Of a stretch of DNA of 23,644 nucleotides, positions 14,708 to 21,930 are shown piece by piece. Positions within the stretch are counted from its first letter, which is position 1; each line of letters begins with the position of its first letter. The stretch spans positions 1-23,644 of the IMG/VR virus record IMGVR_UViG_3300020233_000060; one strand, given 5' to 3'. The stretch comes from a virus. Position numbers and translations under genes: made by a program. Under the pieces are notes generated by a model that searched no databases, was not told the origin of the DNA, and saw nothing but the letters and a program-made list of their open reading frames with translations.

Positions 14708-17700
14708 TGGGATTCCGCGAAGTTACGGGTGAAATACAGCTTGATGAACCGCCAGTACGGTTCCGCGAAGTTACGGGTGAGATAACGCTTGATACGCCAG
14801 CGTTACCAGATAAGCCTGAAACAGCGCCCCAACAAATAGCAGAAGCCCCTACAGCCGCACAAAATTTGCCCGAAACGCTTCAAGTCCCGGGCATTGGCGA
14901 TACTGGCATAAAGTTATCTCCAAAAACCTCCGCGTTTCTTGTTGGTTTGGGATATGGCGCTACCGATATATATCGCGGTATTAAGCAGATATTTGGCGCA
15001 GACAAAAAAGAGATGAAGGCCGATGCCAAATTAATGGAAGTTTTGCGTGCAGACCCAGAAGTGGGAAAGTATGCAACAGGAGGCCAATTCGCAGGTACCA
15101 TGGTTGACCCGATAGGACTTGCATTGCCAGTCGCTAAAGGCAAATCAATACTGCAGATGGCAAAGATAGGCGCCGGGGTTGGCGCGGTAACTGGAGGCCT
15201 TGGGTATGTCGAAGAGGGGCGCACAAGGGCGGAAAACGTTGCTTTGGGAGCCGGTGCGGGCGCTGTACTTATGCCCACTGTCGGTGGCATAACAAATATC
15301 GTAAGAAAGATGCGTGGTAAAAAGCTCATTCCATTACGCGCCGAGCCAGCGAAAAAGCCTACTCGGTTCCGAGAAGTGAAAGGTGATATTAAGCTGGATG
15401 AAGTTCCACAAGGAAAACCTACTACATTCAGAGAGGTTCCGCCAGATATTATACTTGACCGCCCACCATCTGATACCAAGGTGGTTATGGTAGAGGCACC
15501 ATACGTTAAGGGGCTGGGAGATATACCACCAGCGCCGAAACCACCCGTTAAGCGTGAAGTGCCGCAAGCAAAACTCGAAGCGCTTCAATCCAAACTCGGT
15601 AAACCAAAACTGCAAAAACCCAGAGAAACAAAGCTATCTAAAAAATCGACTATCGACCTTGGTAAAGACATCCTCAAGGATATTAACGAAAGCATGGGGC
15701 AAGTAGGCGCTGTCGGGGATGTTCCCAAAACGCCGAAGCAAGTAGCGGCCGCGAAGCGTGCGCAAGAGGGCATGATGGATATGCGACGCCGTGCAAAAAA
15801 CGCTGGGAAGTCCACGGCTGGTTATCTGAAAAGTCTTGGGTACAGTAAGGTTAACGCGGAAAGGATGATGCGCGCCGTCGGGATTATTGAAGGCAAGGAA
15901 ATTTCCGCTGTCGGCAAAGCGAAAATAGCATCTGAAAAACTTGCGATGAAACGTATGGTGGAAAGCAAGCAGAAGATTTTGCGGGACAAGGCCGTGCGCA
16001 CAGAACAGCTTAAAATGCTTAAAGGCGGCATCCAGATTCGGGATAAGGCAACCGCCGTGCTTGGCAAGGAGCGTAATGTCGCATCAATAAAGCTACAAAA
16101 AGCCGTGCGCACAGAACAAAACAAGGCATTACGCGAAGTGATGAAAGTGAGATCGAAACTTCGCTACAACATAGAGCGCTTGAAGGATGAAAAAATCACG
16201 ATGGCGCAAGTAAAAAAAGACATCTATCAAATGACGACCGAGGCTTTGCCGCCCAAAAGCAGGGGCTTATTACTTAAGTCTGTTGAAACCGCAAAAACCA
16301 AAAAAGATTTTTATAAAGCTTTCGCGCGCGTCGCAGGCGAAAGCGAAAAGATAGTCCGTAAAGAGATTACTGCCGGTATCGACAAAACACTTCAAAACAT
16401 TGAATCCATCCCGCTTAAATGGCAAGACAAAATAACCGAGTCTCTTCAAGACATAAACCTCAAGGGAATGTCCCAAAAGACCGTATCAAAACTTGAAGGC
16501 CTGAAACAGTTTCTTGCTGAAAATCCAGCTGAATTTCTCAAGTTCGGGAAAAAGACCACCAAGCTGGCAGGACGGATAGGACGGCTCGAAAAACAAAACA
16601 TATCGGATATGGAATTGAGAGACCTGATAAAGCTAAACTCCAGAATATCGCAGGCATACGGTGAAGGGAAACTTGCAAAACAACTCATTGAAAACGCCAA
16701 AACTTTGGCGCAAAGCAAAACGCTTGACGCTATTGAAGCATCATCACGCAATATGGATGTGGCAATCAAAAGACCGGTAGCGGTTAAGCCGATAGCGTTT
16801 AAATTGACAAAAAAATCAACGTGGGATATTGCTCTTTCGGAGGCATCGCAAAGCATAAGCGATGGATACATGAAGTATGTAACTTCCGACGTAGGCTTTG
16901 AGGTGTTGGATAAAAACCGTAGGTTCGGGGCAAACTGGCGCACGTTCAAGGAACCGTTTGACAAAGCCCACGAAAACTACAAGGAAATGAGTACCGGCAT
17001 CATCGATAGATATTTCAACTTCAAAGAAGGCGTGGAAAAGCAGTTCGGACGTAAATTCCAAGATTACGAAATGGAGCGTATCATGATATACGCAACCGAT
17101 ATGCAGGAAGGCGGGCGGCTGAAACTATTGAATAGCGGGATAGATGAAGAAACAATCAACTTCATAAAACTTACGCCTTCCGAAAAGAAACTTTACGAAT
17201 ATGTACGCATTCAATACGATGCCTTGCGCCCATCTATCGACAAAACAATGCAGGAAGTTTACGGTACGCGGCTTGATAAGGTTGATAACTATGTAAGCTG
17301 GCAAACGGATTTTGACAATTCAGACAAAGTTTTTGACCGCATTAAAGACGATTATGTACGGACTTCTAAAACAAGGCAAGGGTTTACAAAGTCAAGGGTG
17401 TTTGGCGGGAAGCAGGTAATCAAGTTGAATTTTGAGGAGGTGTTTGTTAAGCACGTTCACGATTCTACATATTTTGCAAACACCGAGCCGGTACTTAACA
17501 AGATTGGCAAAATTGCAAGAGATACTCAATACGCCACTGCCGTAGGAAAAAAAGGCCAGCAATGGACGCAGGAATGGATTGACCTTATGGCGCGCAAGGG
17601 AGTGCCAGAAGGATACAAGCCCGGCGCGCTAAATACTTTCAATAACGCGATAGGAGCCGGAGTGTTGGGCTTCAGGCTTTCACCGATAATAAAGCAACCG

Positions 17701-18654
17701 CTTGCGAAAATTGACGCTATGGCGCTTATAGGCAAAGATGCCTTTATCCACGACAAGGACTTCTTTTCAAAAGGACTTTGGGATTCTATCCACAAGATAA
17801 GCAAGCAACAACGGTTCCGAACGCTTGACGATCCCGCATATGTTGAGTTCGCAAAAAACAAGAAGCTCGCTAAATGGCAAAAGGCTGGGTACGCCGGAAT
17901 CAGGTGGACTGACCAGATAACGGCTGATACGGTTTGGTACGGTGCATATCGCAGGTATCTGGCGGATAATGGGTACGCGTTTAATATGGCTGATTTCAAG
18001 GCAGTGAAGTTTATAAACCTCGACGGCGTTAGATTCGCTGATTACATTACAAGACGGACGCAAGGTTCGGCTGAATACAAAGACCTCGCAAAACTGCTTA
18101 CCGGCAAAAACAAGGATATTGCCAGAACGTTATTCAAGTTCCAAACGTTCGTTTATAACGCCAGCATATTACTTCCGCATGACGCTATAAATGTCGCGGC
18201 GCGTACCGAGAAAGATTACGGAAAGGCGCTTGGAATAGCTATGGCGGTTGGGGTTGCCGGGCTTACGGAAGATTACGTAACCAGTGGAATAGCGCAGATA
18301 TTCAGTCCTGAACAGTACGCGAAAAAAGAAAGAGAAAAGAAGTTCACCGCCAGATTGTTCGATGGGCTTGTTGGCAAAATCCCAGTTGTGAGCAACATCT
18401 ATGGCGCATGGAAATACGATAGTGTCGGCCTGCCGATAGTAGATATTGCCAGCACTGGCCTTAAGGGCGCGAAAAGCATGGTTACCGGCAAACGGCCAGA
18501 GACAAAGGCGAAGGGTTTAATAAGAATGCTGGAAGCTGTAGCCGTGATGAGTGGAATACCCGGTGCCGGTCAAGCGGGACAGATAATCCGCAAGGGGATA
18601 GATGAATTATCAGCAAAACCAAAAAACAACCGACCGAGGGCAATACGAAAATGA
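14707..18654 (+). CDS. Giant ejection/internal virion protein (1315 aa), gp16-position
   Basis: This is the largest protein of the window, probably packaged in the head and ejected to help DNA cross the envelope. Residues 1-255 carry four copies of a FREV-x(2)-[DE]-I-x-LD motif (starting at 3, 19, 221 and 241). Residues about 146-200 are Gly/Ala-rich and hydrophobic, a possible membrane-active segment. About 300-700 is basic helical sequence with repeats of KAVRTEQ. The C-terminal half includes FRLSPIIKQPLAKIDAMALI and a hydrophobic stretch near 1170-1200. This resembles phage large polyvalent/internal virion proteins. No lysozyme or protease motif was seen. It overlaps the next gene by ATGA. 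Confidence 0.65.
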   Translation: MGFREVTGEIQLDEPPVRFREVTGEITLDTPALPDKPETAPQQIAEAPTAAQNLPETLQVPGIGDTGIKLSPKTSAFLVGLGYGATDIYRGIKQIFGADKKEMKADAKLMEVLRADPEVGKYATGGQFAGTMVDPIGLALPVAKGKSILQMAKIGAGVGAVTGGLGYVEEGRTRAENVALGAGAGAVLMPTVGGITNIVRKMRGKKLIPLRAEPAKKPTRFREVKGDIKLDEVPQGKPTTFREVPPDIILDRPPSDTKVVMVEAPYVKGLGDIPPAPKPPVKREVPQAKLEALQSKLGKPKLQKPRETKLSKKSTIDLGKDILKDINESMGQVGAVGDVPKTPKQVAAAKRAQEGMMDMRRRAKNAGKSTAGYLKSLGYSKVNAERMMRAVGIIEGKEISAVGKAKIASEKLAMKRMVESKQKILRDKAVRTEQLKMLKGGIQIRDKATAVLGKERNVASIKLQKAVRTEQNKALREVMKVRSKLRYNIERLKDEKITMAQVKKDIYQMTTEALPPKSRGLLLKSVETAKTKKDFYKAFARVAGESEKIVRKEITAGIDKTLQNIESIPLKWQDKITESLQDINLKGMSQKTVSKLEGLKQFLAENPAEFLKFGKKTTKLAGRIGRLEKQNISDMELRDLIKLNSRISQAYGEGKLAKQLIENAKTLAQSKTLDAIEASSRNMDVAIKRPVAVKPIAFKLTKKSTWDIALSEASQSISDGYMKYVTSDVGFEVLDKNRRFGANWRTFKEPFDKAHENYKEMSTGIIDRYFNFKEGVEKQFGRKFQDYEMERIMIYATDMQEGGRLKLLNSGIDEETINFIKLTPSEKKLYEYVRIQYDALRPSIDKTMQEVYGTRLDKVDNYVSWQTDFDNSDKVFDRIKDDYVRTSKTRQGFTKSRVFGGKQVIKLNFEEVFVKHVHDSTYFANTEPVLNKIGKIARDTQYATAVGKKGQQWTQEWIDLMARKGVPEGYKPGALNTFNNAIGAGVLGFRLSPIIKQPLAKIDAMALIGKDAFIHDKDFFSKGLWDSIHKISKQQRFRTLDDPAYVEFAKNKKLAKWQKAGYAGIRWTDQITADTVWYGAYRRYLADNGYAFNMADFKAVKFINLDGVRFADYITRRTQGSAEYKDLAKLLTGKNKDIARTLFKFQTFVYNASILLPHDAINVAARTEKDYGKALGIAMAVGVAGLTEDYVTSGIAQIFSPEQYAKKEREKKFTARLFDGLVGKIPVVSNIYGAWKYDSVGLPIVDIASTGLKGAKSMVTGKRPETKAKGLIRMLEAVAVMSGIPGAGQAGQIIRKGIDELSAKPKNNRPRAIRK
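14713..14780 (+). repeat. 20-nt direct repeat encoding the first two FREV motifs
   Basis: The sequence ttccgcgaagttacgggtga is present at 14713-14732 and exactly again at 14761-14780, a 48-nt (16-codon) period. It encodes FREVTGE twice and indicates a fairly recent tandem duplication at the start of the giant ejection gene. Confidence 0.85.
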
Positions 18655-18944
18655 CCGACCAACGAATACTTGATTCAAAGTTCAGAGAAGATATGGTTGC
18701 AAACATGGCAACCGGCAAAGAGCATATGAAAAATCAAACCGAAAAGATAGAGAACCTCAAAGATAGCGTTGAGCGGATAGAAGAGAAAATTACCACTGCC
18801 TTTGACGGCGTTAACTTAAAGGAGATAAAAAAGACGGTCGAATCTCATTCAAGGATATGGTGGGGAATATCTCGCGTTGGCAGTGTTGTCGGCGGAGCTT
18901 TGTGGGCGATATGGTTTGCATTCACGAGAGATATTTTTAAATAG
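18651..18944 (+). CDS. XhlA-like coiled-coil membrane protein (lysis-associated)
   Basis: This is probably a lysis-cassette membrane protein. Its 97 residues have helical coiled coil at about 28-66 (IENLKDSVERIEEKI) and one strong transmembrane segment at about 68-92 (SRIWWGISRVGSVVGGALWA). A coiled coil followed by a C-terminal membrane anchor is the layout of haemolysin XhlA-like holin partners. Its ATG overlaps the stop of the ejection gene (ATGA), and the amidase follows 18 bp later with its own ribosome site. A spanin is less likely because the anchor is C-terminal and no lipobox is present. Confidence 0.6.
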   Translation: MTDQRILDSKFREDMVANMATGKEHMKNQTEKIENLKDSVERIEEKITTAFDGVNLKEIKKTVESHSRIWWGISRVGSVVGGALWAIWFAFTRDIFK

Positions 18945-18962
18945 GTGTGGTAAGGTAAGCAT

Positions 18963-19412
18963 ATGCGTGAAATAAACAAAATCATCGTTCATGTTTCAGA
19001 TTCCGCATGGGGCGATGCCGCTATTATCCGGCAATGGCACAAAGACAGGGGATGGCGCGACATCGGCTATCACTTTGTCATCACAAACGGTCGGCCGGCA
19101 TCCCGCGCGGCATACCGCGAAGCAGATGATGGTATCGTTGAAACTGGTAGGCCGGTAAAGCAGGCAGGCGCGCACGTCAGAGGACAAAACTCAAAGAGTA
19201 TTGGCATCTGCTTGATAGCAAAAAACTGGTTTACGCCGAAGCAATTCCATGAATTATTTGAACTGATTACGCAACTACGCAAAAAATATGGGAGTATACC
19301 TGTTTACGGGCACAACCATTTCGACAAAAGTAAAACATGCCCGAATATCGAAGCGAGCCTGCTTGCGGAGATCGTTGAAGGCGGATATAAAAATAGCAAA
19401 GTATGGGATTAA
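18963..19412 (+). CDS. N-acetylmuramoyl-L-alanine amidase endolysin (T7-lysozyme-like)
   Basis: This cleaves the amide bond between N-acetylmuramic acid and L-alanine in peptidoglycan to lyse the host. Its 149 residues are the size of T7 lysozyme (151). The Amidase_2 zinc site is visible: His10 in KIIVHVSDS, His117 in GHNHF and Cys126 in KTCPN. Tyr36 (GYHFVI) and Lys124 are at the places of the T7 catalytic Tyr46 and Lys128. There is no signal peptide, so it needs a holin, and membrane-protein genes lie on both sides. AAGG lies seven bases before ATG. Confidence 0.92.
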   Translation: MREINKIIVHVSDSAWGDAAIIRQWHKDRGWRDIGYHFVITNGRPASRAAYREADDGIVETGRPVKQAGAHVRGQNSKSIGICLIAKNWFTPKQFHELFELITQLRKKYGSIPVYGHNHFDKSKTCPNIEASLLAEIVEGGYKNSKVWD

Positions 19413-19428
19413 AATAGGAGATTAACAC

Positions 19429-19716
19429 ATGGGTTTAGAAACATTACTGCCATACCTTGCTCCCATAATAGCCAGCAACGTCAAGGGCGTTGCCACGTGG
19501 GTTGGAAGCAAAAAGGGCAAGGGACAGGCTTTCAACAAAAGGAAAGCCGTCAGAACGCTTGTGAGCGGCATTGTAACGATGATAATCGCCCGTGTTCTGG
19601 GAATGGAACCAACCGATGCCAACCTTGCTCAAGTAACGCTGGAGTTCGGGTTTATCATAACCTTCGTAGATGTTCTATTCATGAAGTACGCCTTCAAGAA
19701 GCTCGGCCTTGCGTAA
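19429..19716 (+). CDS. Holin candidate (small two-helix membrane protein)
   Basis: It is 95 residues with two clear hydrophobic segments at about 41-58 (VRTLVSGIVTMIIARVLG) and 70-87 (TLEFGFIITFVDVLFMKY), separated by a short acidic loop. A basic patch (KKGKGQAFNKRK) precedes the first. The N-terminal 25 residues are amphipathic. Size, topology and position directly after the endolysin fit a class II-like holin; no specific family is recognised. AGGAGA is eight bases before ATG, and the TAA shares a base with the next start. Confidence 0.6.
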   Translation: MGLETLLPYLAPIIASNVKGVATWVGSKKGKGQAFNKRKAVRTLVSGIVTMIIARVLGMEPTDANLAQVTLEFGFIITFVDVLFMKYAFKKLGLA

Positions 19717-19913
19717 TGGGCAGGGAAGTTTTCCCGTTGCATTCCAAGCATCGTTCCTTGTCATTTCAGGGGAGTGAATGTCCATGTTGTGATGGTCGAC
19801 CTAAAAAAAATGAAATCAGCAGGGCGCGCCGCAGAGTTGAAACAGCCATTATAGAGGAGCAGTTAGATGGGGAGAGAGATAGTCCCGCCACGGGGCAAAA
19901 TTACCAATCTTAA
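19716..19913 (+). CDS. Cys/Arg mini-protein A (65 aa), paralogue of the next gene
   Basis: Its function is unknown. It starts MGREVFP, has ECPCCDGRP (Cys22, 24, 25) and then the basic helix SRARRRVETAIIEEQ. The next gene has the same order of elements (MGREIVP, HNCTCADD, NRNRRRVEKALIQEQ), so the two arose by tandem duplication. Its start is the TAATG overlap with the holin candidate, with no clear ribosome site of its own, so coupling is likely. Its last 15 codons overlap the start of the second gene in another frame. The clustered Cys and basic helix would suit metal and nucleic-acid binding; that is inference. Confidence 0.6.
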   Translation: MGREVFPLHSKHRSLSFQGSECPCCDGRPKKNEISRARRRVETAIIEEQLDGERDSPATGQNYQS

Positions 19914-20049
19914 AAACGTTTCATGTCTGCGTAAAGGCTCCTCACATAATTGCACGTGCGCAGACGATAAGCGCGATATTAACCGCAACCGGCGCCGGGT
20001 AGAGAAAGCGCTTATACAAGAACAGATGGTGGATGTAGTTCAGGGATAG
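19867..20049 (+). CDS. Cys/Arg mini-protein B (60 aa), 3' end inside tRNA-His
   Basis: This is a paralogue of mini-protein A: MGREIVPPRG start, Cys20, Cys29 and Cys31, and the conserved NRRRVEKALIQEQ helix. GAGGAG lies seven bases before ATG, within gene A. Its last seven codons (M-V-D-V-V-Q-G and TAG) are read from the 5' half of the tRNA-His gene at 20028-20103, so tRNA processing would cut its mRNA. The ancestral C-terminus may have been replaced when the tRNA joined. Unknown function. Confidence 0.6.
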   Translation: MGREIVPPRGKITNLKNVSCLRKGSSHNCTCADDKRDINRNRRRVEKALIQEQMVDVVQG

Positions 20050-20103
20050 AACGCCAGATTGTGGCTCTGGTAGTCGTAGGTTTGAATCCTACCATTCACC
20101 CCA
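20028..20103 (+). tRNA. tRNA-His (anticodon GTG), CCA encoded
   Basis: It folds fully by eye. G-1 (20028) pairs with C73 (20100), the identity element of tRNA-His. The acceptor stem GTGGATG/CATTCAC has one G-U pair. The D stem is GTTC/GAAC, the anticodon stem CCAGA/TCTGG with loop TTGTGGC (anticodon 20061-20063), and the T stem GTAGG/CCTAC with loop TTTGAAT, ending CCA. All stems are intact, so it looks functional. It is the last element of the late operon and overlaps the end of mini-protein B by 22 bp. Confidence 0.95.
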
Positions 20104-20216
20104 ATTACTAACATGATACTATTATGTACTAATTTAGTATTTAGACAATAAAGTCGATGTTTAGATGACTATTGCATCTTGGCATTGATAAACATAGTTA
20201 AAAAAACGCAATAGAT
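20104..20216. other. Convergent AT-rich gap between late operon and right arm
   Basis: No gene is seen. A 13-nt near-palindrome TACTAATTTAGTA (20127-20139) and 7-bp arms CTATTGC (20169-20175) and GCAATAG (20208-20214) are present. On the minus strand a run of T follows GCG near 20200-20206. A bidirectional termination zone is expected here, but no strong GC hairpin is visible. An attachment site next to the tRNA is possible but unsupported. Confidence 0.35.
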
Positions 20217-20582
20217 TTAGTCAGTAAACAAGGTATTTTCTAAACGCCGAATAATGGCATGTTCGGCTTCGTCTATTTCGGCTTGGCTAACATATCGAGC
20301 TTCCGCACACGATACCAACGTCGCCACAAGTATATGGCAAACCTCATGAAAGGCGCACCTTTCAACCTGAAGTGTCGTTACCGGCTCATCGCTCCATTGT
20401 TTCGGCAAATAAAAATCACACCTTCTTGACATCACGTTGTACCAGACATGAGCAAGGCCGGGTTTTCTGGCTTCTGGAGTTTTATGGTGAAAAAAGGCAC
20501 TCCAGTCAACAAGCCCAAAACGCTGTATCCATTTCTCGCATTCAGCTTTAAACACCTCGAAGTCAGCCTTTGTGGTTTTCAT
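20217..20582 (-). CDS. HExxH putative metallopeptidase (121 aa)
   Basis: This is a small zinc-protease-like protein. The motif HEVCH (His79, Glu80, His83) sits in a hydrophobic helix (CAFHEVCHILVATL), the gluzincin/minigluzincin signature. Candidate third ligands are the acidic residues in SQAEIDEAEH (about 99-108). The upstream part has a beta-like stretch AHVWYNVMSRRCDFYLP, as the strand preceding such a helix often does. The gene is last in the leftward cluster and starts right after the stop of the zinc-ribbon gene (TAAATG). Target unknown. Its first 15 bases recur at 20836-20850. Confidence 0.7.
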   Translation of the reverse strand: MKTTKADFEVFKAECEKWIQRFGLVDWSAFFHHKTPEARKPGLAHVWYNVMSRRCDFYLPKQWSDEPVTTLQVERCAFHEVCHILVATLVSCAEARYVSQAEIDEAEHAIIRRLENTLFTD

Positions 20583-20850
20583 TTAAACAAGCTCCCTCGT
20601 TCCACAATGGCACTCTCTAAAGTTTCTCCATCTGTGCTTGTGATTAAGGCCTTCTCTCCACTCATATTTGCAGTCCTCGCAAGCCCCCGCCCTTTTCGCT
20701 TTTTGCTTCGTTACGCAATCAGTACAGCCCATAATCGCGCTACAGCCAAAGCATGTGTAGTAACTTTCAAAAACTTCGCTATTGCATTTCGGGCAAACTT
20801 TTTCCCGAATCATTCGTGTCATACCTTCACCAATTCTTTGTGGTTTTCAT
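20568..20850 (-). repeat. 15-nt direct repeat bracketing the zinc-ribbon gene
   Basis: ATGAAAACCACAAAG (minus strand) occurs at 20582-20568, as the first five codons of the HExxH gene, and again at 20850-20836. The second copy reads as a dead 7-codon ORF, MKTTKNW then TGA (20827-20829). The repeats are 268 bp apart, with the zinc-ribbon gene between them. Confidence 0.8.
20583..20822 (-). CDS. Zinc-ribbon protein (79 aa)
   Basis: This is a cysteine-rich protein with CPKC (10-13), CFGC (24-27), CTDC (33-36), CEDC (48-51) and CHC (71-73). These are enough for two or more zinc sites, with basic and aromatic residues between them. No catalytic motif was seen; nucleic-acid or protein binding is likely for the class. 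The start could be the first ATG or the fourth codon, also ATG. GAAGG lies two bases before the first and eleven before the second, so the shorter form (76 aa) is quite possible. It is flanked by a 15-nt direct repeat, a sign that it was inserted. Confidence 0.65.
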   Translation of the reverse strand: MTRMIREKVCPKCNSEVFESYYTCFGCSAIMGCTDCVTKQKAKRAGACEDCKYEWREGLNHKHRWRNFRECHCGTRELV

Positions 20851-20853
20851 CGG

Positions 20854-21009
20854 TCAATGTAGAGAGTCAAGATGGAAGTAAATAGCCACCAACAGGTACG
20901 CCGTCGCCCTGTCGTATTCTCCAGCGGTGATAGCGGCAACACCAAAAAAGAAGGCTACCAAACCTATCATGGCGGAGATTGCCCGCCTATATACTTTCGG
21001 TGTTTTCAT
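20854..21009 (-). CDS. Small two-helix membrane protein (51 aa)
   Basis: It begins MKTPKVYRRA, followed by a hydrophobic segment at about 10-29 (AISAMIGLVAFFFGVAAITA), a short polar turn (GEYDRA) and a second segment at about 35-46 (ATAYLLVAIYF). It has a basic N-terminus. It overlaps the end of the upstream gene by ATGA (21009-21006), a standard coupling arrangement, and the downstream zinc-ribbon gene is 31 bp away. Not recognised as a family; it could be an accessory membrane or superinfection-type protein, by size only. Confidence 0.6.
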   Translation of the reverse strand: MKTPKVYRRAISAMIGLVAFFFGVAAITAGEYDRATAYLLVAIYFHLDSLH

Positions 21010-21440
21010 GTCTTTCTAAAAAGTTCCTCTAAATCTTTCAAGTCAAAACAAACCCATCCCGATCCCGAGTATTTAGGGTATCTTCCATAACTAACCCCTA
21101 CTTGCACTTTCACCCCGTCCGCGCAACCAAAGTTTATTGTGGAGTAAAGGGGGGATTCACAATACTGACCCCAACATAAACTAAATAACCATCTCGCAAA
21201 GGGCCTGCTCTGAATAATTTTTCTAAAACGCGCTATATCGTGGGATTCAGATGTATCTTCTACAATCCTTTTCCCGTCTTTCTCAACTGTAAAAGATATG
21301 ATGAATTTCCCATCGCCTGTCGCGGTTATTTTTGCGTTCAAAACAATCTTTGATGTAGCTTGCTCTATTTGCTTGATAGAAGTGAAGCTGTGTCCCTTAA
21401 CCTTATATTCAGTAGATGATGCTGTTATTGTTTTTTTCAT
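21006..21440 (-). CDS. Unknown protein (144 aa)
   Basis: I do not recognise it. The N-terminal half is mostly beta (TEYKVKGHSFTSIKQIEQAT, then VLNAKITATGDGKFIISFTV), followed by a helical stretch (SHDIARFRKIIQSRPFARWL) and a Gly/Tyr-rich part (VGVSYGRYPKYSGSGWVCFD), ending in a charged helix. No signal peptide or enzyme motif. It starts four bases after the stop of the upstream gene, with AAGG unusually close to ATG. Part of the leftward right-arm operon. Confidence 0.6.
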   Translation of the reverse strand: MKKTITASSTEYKVKGHSFTSIKQIEQATSKIVLNAKITATGDGKFIISFTVEKDGKRIVEDTSESHDIARFRKIIQSRPFARWLFSLCWGQYCESPLYSTINFGCADGVKVQVGVSYGRYPKYSGSGWVCFDLKDLEELFRKT

Positions 21441-21444
21441 ACCT

Positions 21445-21879
21445 TCATTTCCTTTCCTTTCCTACATCAAGCAATTCCATTAAGACTTCCACTCCGATGT
21501 TGGTAGACAGTTCAAATGCTCCCCCATGAGGCACATCATGTTGAAAGATCGCAGTTATAAACACAGTTTCGCTCCCTTCTGCTTTCGTAAATTTCAGTCC
21601 CAGATAACATCGATTGTGGTTATGAACCTTACCAACCAGAACTACGTTGTATCCATCGACCATAGCCTCCTCATCGAATAACGTTTCCAGTTCGTCGGAG
21701 TCTATGGCATCAAAAATAAACTCTACTGTTCCGTGAGGGAAGTATGGCTGAACTAGCCCAGCAACAGCCACTTCCTCATCTCCCCTTCTTTTCGTAAGTT
21801 CTACCGCCATATAAATTCGTTCACGCTCAAACAACTTGCGAAACAGCATTATTTTACATTCGTCCTTTGCGGTCATCAT
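21445..21879 (-). CDS. Unknown acidic protein (144 aa)
   Basis: I do not recognise it. It is an alternating beta/helix protein with segments VAVAGLVQPYFPHGTVEFIF, VVLVGKVHNHNRCYLGLKFT and TVFITAIFQHDVPHGGAFEL, each like a strand pair with His residues in the loops, ending in an acidic helix. AAAGG lies seven bases before the chosen ATG. The frame stays open upstream to a TGA at 21933-21931 and beyond that to the 24-codon ORF starting at 22005, so the gene could have been, or could be, read as one 186-residue product. Confidence 0.6.
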   Translation of the reverse strand: MMTAKDECKIMLFRKLFERERIYMAVELTKRRGDEEVAVAGLVQPYFPHGTVEFIFDAIDSDELETLFDEEAMVDGYNVVLVGKVHNHNRCYLGLKFTKAEGSETVFITAIFQHDVPHGGAFELSTNIGVEVLMELLDVGKERK

Positions 21880-21930
21880 ATAAGCGCCTTTCTCAATATC
21901 GAAGCATTGCTGATAGTCAAGAGTAACGTG

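Noticed and set aside
14880-15479. Minus-strand ORF (199 codons) opposite the giant ejection gene
   Set aside because: Its Pro/Ser/Ala-rich translation is an antisense artefact of the supported plus-strand gene, and no ribosome site is seen.
20028-20216. Phage attachment site at the tRNA-His
   Set aside because: The tRNA is complete rather than a 3' fragment, no second tRNA 3' end or integrase is visible, and the sequence after the tRNA shows no clear core repeat.
20448-20885. Plus-strand ORF (145 codons) opposite the HExxH and zinc-ribbon genes
   Set aside because: It crosses two minus-strand genes with clear metal motifs and tight gene junctions; its own translation has no recognisable features.
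20872-21090. Plus-strand ORF (72 codons) over the membrane-protein gene
   Set aside because: The minus strand here encodes a 51-residue two-helix protein with ATGA coupling to its neighbour, which is the better reading.
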